Positions 26,772 through 33,600 of a stretch of DNA of 64,000 nt are shown here, piece after piece. Made by a program: the position numbers and the translations under genes. Source of the stretch: Paenibacillus borealis (GTDB taxonomy: Bacteria; Bacillota; Bacilli; Paenibacillales; Paenibacillaceae); contig NZ_CP009285.1 of the NCBI RefSeq assembly GCF_000758665.1, forward strand, positions 930,001-994,000, given 5' to 3'. Numbering within the stretch: the first letter of the stretch is position 1; the number at the start of each line of letters is the position of its first letter. The notes under the pieces are model-generated. The model did no database searches. It worked only from the letters and a program-made list of their open reading frames with translations, and had not been told where the DNA came from.

Positions 26772-26953
26772 AAATCCTGCACTAAAATACAACAATCCCT
26801 TGATTAAATCGGCCCAAACCGGAAATTGTTGTACAGAATGCAGCATTTCTCCACCAACTGCGGCACAGCGGGAGAATTCTTGTATTTTCTACAACAATTC
26901 TCTCAAACACCCTAATAGGATTGAATCAAAGTTGCAAAACGTACAACAATTAT
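26772..26953 (+). repeat. Dispersed ~180-bp intergenic repeat, copy B
   Basis: This copy begins AAATCCTGCACTAAAATAC and ends CGTACAACAATTAT. It shares with copy A the 20-base block TGTACAGAATGCAGCATTTC and the hairpin-forming block around TTGTATTTTCTACAA. Here the flanking arms GAGAATT and AATTCTC pair perfectly. The rest of the 26701-27200 gap holds a TATAAT box at 27104-27109 that may start the lacI-type transcript, and a leader hairpin. Confidence 0.85.
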
Positions 26954-27135
26954 GATCAGAGCTATACCGGCTGCTAAAGCTCCCGATTCGCTTAATGTTC
27001 CCGGGGACAACAGCAGCCCAAACAACGGTCCGTGCGCGGAGTGTCCTTTTGTGAGCTAGAGTAACAAGCCTGCTGAATGTTTTCCTACCCGTCCAAGAAA
27101 GTATATAATACAGTAGAACTCACATGCGTCGTGAA

Positions 27136-27168
27136 AACACTTTGGCACAAGGGGCGAAGTGTCTTTTT
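27136..27168 (+). terminator. Possible attenuator hairpin in the leader of the LacI-family gene
   Basis: ACACTT and AAGTGT pair across a 14-base loop and are followed by CTTTTT, about 33 bases before the regulator start. It looks like a weak intrinsic terminator inside the leader, so it could attenuate expression. The stem is only six base pairs, so this is tentative. Confidence 0.3.
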
Positions 27169-27200
27169 GCATAAGGGATAGTGTTGTAGGAGGCTGGGTC

Positions 27201-28223
27201 ATGGCAGTTACGATGAAGGAAGTTGCCGAACGTGCAGGGGTATCCAAGAGTACGGTTTCGCAATTTCTTAACAAAAGATTCAACTATATGAGTGTGGACA
27301 CGAAGAAGAAGATTGAAGAGGCTATTGAAGAGCTTAACTATATTCCCAATGAGGTGGCCCGCAGTCTCAAGCATAAGAAGACGTTCATTGTAGGCGTGAT
27401 TTCCTCAACCATTCTATCGAGATTTACTACGGAAGTGGTGCGTGCCATAGAGGATGAATGCCAGCTGAAGGGCGTCCAGGTGATCGTCTGCAACACCGAT
27501 GATGACCCGCTCAAGGAGAAGAAATACGTCCAGTCGATGATTGCGCGGCAGGTGGACGGGCTGATTATTTTCCCGACGGAAGAGAATAAGAAGATGTATT
27601 CTTCGCTGGTTAAGAACGGTTATCCGTTTGTATTTGTTGACCGCAAAATTGATGATATCAACGTAGACACCGTACTGCTCAATAATGAGAAAGCCAGCGG
27701 GCTGGCAGTCGAAGCCTTCGCCCTTCATAACCATACCCAAATAGGCATAATCACCTTCCCGCTTGGCAAAAAGGCAATCACCACGCGGATTGAGCGCTTG
27801 TCCGGATACAGGAACACGCTGAAGAAGCATGGCCTTCCGGTGAATGAGAACTATATCAAAAGCGGCAGGCTGGACGAAATGCCGGCGCTGATCAGGCAGC
27901 TGTTCCATATGGACAATCCGCCTACTGCCATCATCGCTACCAATGATATGATTCTGGAGCAGGTGCTGATCTATGCCAAGAATAACCGCTTAAGTATCCC
28001 TGAGGATTTCTCCCTGATTGGAATAGATGATGTATCCTTTGCTTCCTTCTACAATCCGCCGATTACGACCATATCCCAGCCAAGCTTTGAAATGGGGAAA
28101 AGAAGTGCCCGGCTGCTGCTCGACTTAATTGACCAGAAGGAGGAAGAGCAGAAGGGACGGCCTGAGCTTGTCCGCTTGAACCCCGAGATTAGACACAGGG
28201 AATCGGTCCGCAGGTTAAACTGA
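27201..28223 (+). CDS. LacI-family transcriptional regulator
   Basis: A 340-residue repressor. The N-terminal helix-turn-helix is MKEVAERAGVSKSTVSQFLNKRFNYMS with the hinge helix EELNYIPNEVARSLKHKKT. A periplasmic-binding-protein-like ligand domain follows (IGVISS-like IVGVISSTILSRFTTEVVRAIEDE, then IIFPTEENKK, FVFVDRK, AIIATNDMILEQ and LIGIDDVSFASFYNPPITTISQP). I chose the ATG at 27201, preceded by TAGGAGG, over an in-frame start 14 codons upstream. The ligand is unknown. The adjacent UlaA-type permease and cupin genes each carry a palindrome with a central CG upstream (28578-28597 and 29908-29925), which are the likely operators of this repressor. Confidence 0.92.
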   Translation: MAVTMKEVAERAGVSKSTVSQFLNKRFNYMSVDTKKKIEEAIEELNYIPNEVARSLKHKKTFIVGVISSTILSRFTTEVVRAIEDECQLKGVQVIVCNTDDDPLKEKKYVQSMIARQVDGLIIFPTEENKKMYSSLVKNGYPFVFVDRKIDDINVDTVLLNNEKASGLAVEAFALHNHTQIGIITFPLGKKAITTRIERLSGYRNTLKKHGLPVNENYIKSGRLDEMPALIRQLFHMDNPPTAIIATNDMILEQVLIYAKNNRLSIPEDFSLIGIDDVSFASFYNPPITTISQPSFEMGKRSARLLLDLIDQKEEEQKGRPELVRLNPEIRHRESVRRLN

Positions 28224-28248
28224 CCTGTTAATAATGTTCATAGCGCAG

Positions 28249-28301
28249 CTTACTTTCTTTTGGGCCGGAGACAGAACCGGAGGATGAAAGTAAGTTTTTT
28301 T
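28249..28301 (+). terminator. Rho-independent terminator after the LacI-family gene
   Basis: CTTACTTTC and GAAAGTAAG form an outer nine-base-pair stem with an inner CCGG/CCGG pairing, followed by seven T. Confidence 0.85.
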
Positions 28302-28328
28302 GCTTGGGAAACGGTTTTATTTTTTCAG

Positions 28329-28356
28329 TTGCAAAAAGCAAATATCGCGATATAAT
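28329..28356 (+). promoter_or_regulatory. Sigma-A-like promoter in front of the ulaA-type gene
   Basis: TTGCAA (-35) and TATAAT (-10) are separated by 16 bases. Transcripts from here would carry a leader of about 280 bases that includes the CRP/FNR-like site and the putative LacI operator. Confidence 0.45.
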
Positions 28357-28481
28357 GATCGTATGATTCGAGTCATGAATACCCTTGCATTCCTGAATGT
28401 TCCTGTTTTTAACAATGATAGCGTGTTCTTTTGAGGAGGGGGACTAGATAGCGGTTGATGAGGTAATAGTTTGCCTGATAT

Positions 28482-28497
28482 TGTGATTTTGTTCACA
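28482..28497. promoter_or_regulatory. CRP/FNR-type palindrome
   Basis: TGTGATTTTGTTCACA is an exact match to TGTGA-N6-TCACA, the site used by Fnr in Bacillus and by CRP in enteric bacteria. If CACAAT at 28519-28524 is the -10 box of a second promoter, the centre of the palindrome falls at about -41.5, a classical activator position. Binding by an Fnr-like protein is inferred. Confidence 0.5.
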
Positions 28498-28577
28498 AAA
28501 GAATGAAGTGGTTTTATGCACAATGCTTATGCACGTTGTTTCATGGTTTTACCGGAAGGACAAATTTTTTTGGAGCT

Positions 28578-28597
28578 CTACTAAATCGATTTAGTAG
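28578..28597. promoter_or_regulatory. Perfect 20-bp palindrome, putative LacI-family operator upstream of ulaA-type gene
   Basis: CTACTAAATCGATTTAGTAG is a perfect palindrome with a central CG, the hallmark of LacI-family operators. It lies 45 bases before the permease start. Its core TACTAAATCGATTTA occurs again before the cupin gene at 29908, and a LacI-family gene lies just upstream. Confidence 0.7.
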
Positions 28598-28641
28598 ACT
28601 GTTGAAAACTATAACGATCAGAAAGAAGTTGGAGACCCGCC

Positions 28642-29895
28642 ATGCATATGTTTATGAGTATTATCAAAGAGCCATCGATTATTATTGCCATTGTGACGCT
28701 TCTCGGCCTCATCTTCCAGCGTAAGAAGATTCCTGAAATTATTACGGGCACAACCCTATCCTTCATGGGCTTCACCATGATCAAAGTGGGCGGCGGTATC
28801 CTGGGCGGCGTGCTCACCAACTTCAGTAAAATGTTCTCGTATGCCTTCCACCTCAAGGGTGTTGTGCCGAGTAACGAAGCGATCATGGCGCTGACCATTG
28901 ATCAGATTGGTGCGGATGCTGCGCTGATCCTGCTGTTCTCCATGATTCTGAACATTGTGCTTGCCCGTGTGACGAAGTTCAAATACATCTATCTGTCCCT
29001 GCACCTGGTTCTGTTCATGAGCTTCGCCGCTACTGCGGTTATGAAGGGTCTGGGCCTCAGTTCAGTAGTGACCGTTATTGTCGGTTCCCTGGCCATCGGC
29101 AGTTACATGGCGGTATTCCCTTATCTGCTGCGCAATGCCAGCCGGAATATCATCAAATCGGATGAATATACCATCGCGCATGCTTCCATGACCTCTTACA
29201 TCATCGGTACGTATCTCGGCAAAGTATTCGGTAACCGTGAGAATGATACGGAGAATATTAAGATTAATGACCGCATCAGCTTTTTGCGCGATCCGAATGT
29301 GGCTACTACCTTAACGATGCTGGTGCTGCTGCTGGTGTCGGGACTCGTCGCCGGTGCTGATTTTGTAAATGAATTATCAGAGGGCAAGGAATATATCGTC
29401 TTCATTCTGGAGCAGGCTGCGATTTTTGCCGCCGGGTTGTATATCGCCAAAGCTGGTGTTAAGCTGTTTACTACAGAAATCGTCCCTGCCTTCAAAGGCT
29501 TCTCCCAAGTGTTCGCTCCGGGCGCAATCCCAGGCGTGGATGTCCTGGTACTGTTCGATAAGTCGCCCAATTCCGCTCTGGTAGGGTTCCTGGTCAGCTT
29601 CTTTACTGGTGTAGCCTGCGTGTTCCTGTTCCCGCTCGTCGGACTGCCGGTTATTGTTCCTGGAATCATGGCCTGCTTCCTGGCCGGCGGTGCTGCTGCG
29701 ATCTTCGGGAATTCCAGCGGCGGCTTCAGAGGGGCTGTCATCTCCAGCTGTCTGAACGGCTTCCTGCTCTGTCTGCTGCCTGCACTTACTTTGCCGCTCT
29801 TCTCCTACCTGGGAGCTGAAGGGGTAACATTCGCTGATCCGGACTTCACTTCTCTTTCAGTGATCCTATGGGGGATCTTCCGCTGGTTCCACTAA
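28642..29895 (+). CDS. ulaA: UlaA-type permease (PTS ascorbate-specific EIIC family)
   Basis: A 417-residue membrane protein with about 10-11 hydrophobic segments, of the UlaA/SgaT family (IIKEPSIIIAIVTLLGLIFQRKKIPEIITGTTLSFMGFTMIKVGGGIL, then FAPGAIPGVDVLVLF and FGNSSGGFRGAVISSCLNGFLL). In enteric bacteria UlaA imports L-ascorbate with phosphorylation by UlaB and UlaC. No EIIB or EIIA gene is present here, so either these are encoded elsewhere or the protein works in another mode. Downstream lies a KdgF-like cupin and upstream a LacI regulator with matching operator sites, which makes a small regulated unit. The symbol reflects family membership, not proven ascorbate transport. Confidence 0.88.
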   Translation: MHMFMSIIKEPSIIIAIVTLLGLIFQRKKIPEIITGTTLSFMGFTMIKVGGGILGGVLTNFSKMFSYAFHLKGVVPSNEAIMALTIDQIGADAALILLFSMILNIVLARVTKFKYIYLSLHLVLFMSFAATAVMKGLGLSSVVTVIVGSLAIGSYMAVFPYLLRNASRNIIKSDEYTIAHASMTSYIIGTYLGKVFGNRENDTENIKINDRISFLRDPNVATTLTMLVLLLVSGLVAGADFVNELSEGKEYIVFILEQAAIFAAGLYIAKAGVKLFTTEIVPAFKGFSQVFAPGAIPGVDVLVLFDKSPNSALVGFLVSFFTGVACVFLFPLVGLPVIVPGIMACFLAGGAAAIFGNSSGGFRGAVISSCLNGFLLCLLPALTLPLFSYLGAEGVTFADPDFTSLSVILWGIFRWFH

Positions 29896-29907
29896 TTTTT
29901 TTCGCTT

Positions 29908-29925
29908 TTACTAAATCGATTTATT
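29908..29925. promoter_or_regulatory. Second putative LacI-family operator, upstream of the cupin gene
   Basis: TTACTAAATCGATTTATT carries the same TACTAAATCGATTTA core as the palindrome at 28578, with the outer positions on one side lost. It lies in the 52-base gap between the permease stop and the cupin start. Confidence 0.6.
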
Positions 29926-29947
29926 CATTTGATTGGAGGAATTATTT

Positions 29948-30289
29948 ATGTTTTATCACGATCAAGAAATCCAGGCTGTAACTGTAGACGGCAATACTAC
30001 CCGGAAGGTGCTCGCACACAGTGACCAGATCATGTATACGAAGGTGATGTTCGCCAAGGCCCAGGAAGGAGAAATTCCGCTGCACAAGCATGTGCATGAA
30101 CAGGTTACTTATGTGCTGCAGGGCAGCTTTCAGTTCATGATCGATGACGGTGAAACGCAGGAGGTGCAGACCGTCCATGTTGGCGACAGCATCCACTTCC
30201 CGTCCAATGTACTTCACGGCTGTATTCCGCTGGAGGATGGCGGCGTTCTGCTGGATGCTTTTACACCGGTACGGGTGGATTTTCTGTAA
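29948..30289 (+). CDS. Cupin domain protein, KdgF-like
   Basis: A 113-residue single-domain cupin. The metal-binding motifs are visible: HKHVHEQVTYVLQG (His ligands and Gln) and HFPSNVLHG (second motif His). Size and pattern resemble KdgF, which opens the ring of 4,5-unsaturated uronic acids released by pectin and alginate lyases. Other small cupins look similar, so the enzymatic role is not certain. TGGAGGA precedes the ATG at 29948; an in-frame start five codons earlier lies before this site. Together with the UlaA-type permease and the shared operator core, it suggests uptake and opening of an acidic sugar. Confidence 0.83.
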   Translation: MFYHDQEIQAVTVDGNTTRKVLAHSDQIMYTKVMFAKAQEGEIPLHKHVHEQVTYVLQGSFQFMIDDGETQEVQTVHVGDSIHFPSNVLHGCIPLEDGGVLLDAFTPVRVDFL

Positions 30290-30320
30290 AAGAGTTATTG
30301 AAAAGCAGATAAGGCTGATT

Positions 30321-30352
30321 GAGGGGCGCGGGGAATCCGCGTCTCTTTTTTT
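30321..30352 (+). terminator. Rho-independent terminator after the cupin gene
   Basis: GAG..CGCGG and CCGCG.CTC form a GC-rich stem with a short loop, followed by seven T. Confidence 0.85.
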
Positions 30353-30488
30353 GGAAATAATTATATAATAGAGGGTCTGCGCAAAGAACCTGATTAAACA
30401 TCGCAGTTAAAGCCCCGCCTTGTGGGGTTATTTGAAAATATAAGAATTTATATGTTTCACATGATAAATTATCCTTCTATTTCTCGCT

Positions 30489-30524
30489 GAAACGGTACCG
30501 TCCTTTAAAGGACGGTACCGTTTC
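30489..30524. repeat. Perfect 36-bp palindrome upstream of the helicase gene
   Basis: The two arms GAAACGGTACCGTCCTTT and AAAGGACGGTACCGTTTC are exact reverse complements with no spacer, and each arm contains GGTACC. There is no T run after it. It may be a bidirectional terminator relic, a transcript-folding element or a protein-binding site. A smaller hairpin (GCCCC/GGGG) lies at about 30412-30428. The rest of the 30290-30627 gap has a TATAAT box at 30569-30574 that may start the helicase transcript. Confidence 0.85.
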
Positions 30525-30627
30525 TACTTGGTATGAAAATACTGGTATTGTAACCTGGCGGATTATATTATAATTAGTTCAAAAAACAGGATCTTTGTCG
30601 CAAAAGGACAGAGAAGAAGGGCTATGT

Positions 30628-33600
30628 ATGGGAATTAGCGAAGATCAGCGAATCGCGGCGAAACAGAAGCTTATTCAGGTATTTACCTATCTGCAGGCTC
30701 TGCATCAGCTGAAGCAGCCGATAATCAAGCGCATATCCGGGCAGTTATGGTCGCAGACCCTTGCCGACCTGCCGGTTCATTCTAATGTAAGCTGTGATTT
30801 CACAGAGGGGATAAGCCCTTCTGAACGTATAGAAGATGAGATGTCTGAGGTGCTGCTGCGCGTGAAGCGGCCTGACCGGACCGCCTGCCCGAAACCGCCG
30901 GAGCTGCTGCAGCGCTGGCTGAAGCCGGATTGGGAGAACATTCATGCCCGTCTGGAACGGCTGGAGAGCATGGACAGTTACCGGGAAACTACGGATTCCG
31001 GGGAATATGAAGCTTATGTTGAACGTTTCGATCAGGACGAAGAGAGAGTGCGGCTCTGGGAGAATTGGATTGTGGAGCGTGAGGCCTGGCAGGAGAGGGA
31101 GTGGCCTGTCCGCAGAACGATCAGGCTGTTTGAGGATCTGTATATGCTCTATTCATGGATTGACCGTGAACGGGATGCCGTGGAGCTGATGATCGGCGAC
31201 GGGATGCTGCACTGGGAGCTCACTCCGGAGCCGATTCATCATCCGGTGCTCTTACAAAGGGTCGAGCTTGTATTCAATCCGGAGGGACCTGAATTTACAG
31301 TCATCGCCTCCGAAGCTGCTCCCGAATTTCATGGCTCCTTATTCAGAGATGTGCCCGAAGTCAGCCCGGGGTCCCTTAAGAAATGTAACGCGGAGTTGCT
31401 GGAGGCTGGCTGCTTCCCTTTGGATTTCAGTGCTACGGATGATTATTTACGCAAAGTATCCGGGTATTTGTCTGCCCAGGCGGAGTTTATCCCTTTTCAT
31501 AGAACCTCTGCACAACCGGCTCAGGATAGGACAGCAGTGTATATCCGGAGGGAGCCGGTTATTTTTCTGCGCAGGCGGTCGGCTGGTTTCGATCATGCGT
31601 TCGAAGAGATTATTCAGGATTTACATGATAGAGAGGAACTCCCCCAGGCGATTGCCAGAATTACCGGAATTGATCCGGGAGAGGATTCATCGGAAACGCA
31701 GGTGTTTACGTATTCTAATTTGAATGTAAATGGTGAGAATGAAGATGTCCTGTTCACCAAAGAAGCGAATTCGGAGCAGCTGGATATCGCACTGAAGCTG
31801 GGGAGATATGGCTCCGTTCTGGTACAGGGGCCGCCGGGTACCGGGAAGACGCATACGATTGCCAATCTGCTGGGCCATTTTCTGGCGGAAGGCAAGAGCG
31901 TGCTGGTCACGAGCCATACTTCAAGGGCACTGGCTGTGCTGCGTGATAAAGTGGCAAGGCCGCTGCAGGATCTGTGTGTCAGTGTGCTGGATGATGCCAG
32001 CGGGCAGAAGCAGCTGGAGAATTCCATCGACAAGATTACTTCCACATTAAGCTCCATATCCATTGATCAGACTGAAGCGGAAGTAGAGCTGCTTACCACC
32101 GGGCGTAAATCCATTCTGGAACAGATCAGGGGCATTGAAGACAGATTGCGGCTCTCCAGAGAGAACGATTACCGGCCTATCGTAATTTCCGGTACAGCGT
32201 TTGATCCGTCTGAAGCTGCCAAGTTAATCTTTGCAGGCCGGGATACTATGGAGCAGATTCCGGGGAGGGTAGCAGCCGGACATGCTTGTCCGCTTACCCC
32301 TGAAGAACTGGAACATTTATATAGAAGCTCTGGAGAAATCAGTGCGCAGGATGAGACGGAATTCCAATACTTGAGTAATCGTCTGGAACTGTCTGTCACG
32401 CCGGAAATATTCCATGCGCTTGTGCTGGAGCATCAGCAGCTGTCCGATATGGATACCGGCAGGCATCTTCCTTACTTCACGCCGGGTTCGGACGTATCCC
32501 CCGATAAGCTTAACGCTGCTCTACAGCAGCTTCGTGAAGCGTTTGGTGGGGTTTCTGAGGAAGAGTGGAAGCTGGATCTGATCTCGGCAAAAGATAATGA
32601 TAAGCACGATTGGACCAATCTGCTGGAAGAAGTGGAGAAATGGCTTGAGCTATACCGGATAGCGAGAACTGCCAAATACAAATACGGCTTTGAACATTTG
32701 GCCGGTACGGATCTTCAGCCGCTGCTGCCTGTGCTGGAGGAAATGAAACGGTATCTGGAAGGCGGAGGGAAGCTGAGCGCCTTTCAGCTGCTGCTCAAGA
32801 GGCAGTGGAAGAAGGCCTGCGAGCTTATTGCACCTCCCGGCAAAGGAACCGAAGAGGTCAATGCCGACTATTTGGAGGCTCTGCTTGCAGTTGGTGCTTA
32901 TCAGGATCAACATACCAAGTCCGTCATCCGCTGGAAGCGTCAGGTTACGGACCGGGGCGGATATGATCTGTCACAGTTCGGACCACAGCCTGAAGAGTAT
33001 ATGGATCAGATTATTCAGGAGATCCGCAGCCTGCTGGACTGGCGGCAGACAAGCCTTGATCCGCCGCTTCATTCCCTGGAGGGTGAAGGGCTGCTGTGGA
33101 ATGTTCTGCTGAACGCGAGTCCTATGGCGGTGGGCAAACATATGGAATGGCAACATATGCGGGAGCTGATAGAACAGGAGCTTCCTTCTATTATAGATTC
33201 ATATATTGCTGCAGAGAGATGGAAGACAGTCAAAGAGCAGCTCGCGGAAGCAGGCAGGGCTGCGGAGTCTCTGGCAGACTACCGTTCCGCTATAGCCGGC
33301 CGGTTGCAGCAAAGCGTAGTCCGGCTGGACCCGCAGTCCTATGAACAAGCGTATCAGGCGGTTCAGCTTCTATGGGATAAAAGTGCCTTAATCGGCCAAC
33401 GCCAGGAATGGCTGCAGCGTCTGCAGCAGAGCGCTCCGGATTGGGCTCAGGCGGTTCGGAGCAGAAGCGGAATCCACGGTGAGCACCAGGCACCGGCCGG
33501 ACTTGAAGCGGTCTGGCTGCTCAAACAGCTGGATATGGAGCTTGATCAGCGGGCAGGAATTTCAGCACAGGAGCTTCAGGAGGAACTGGCGGATGTCCGC

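Noticed and set aside
12015..26953. The three ~180-bp repeats as insertion sequences
   Set aside because: No transposase, terminal inverted repeats or target-site duplications are visible. They are better described as non-coding structured repeats.
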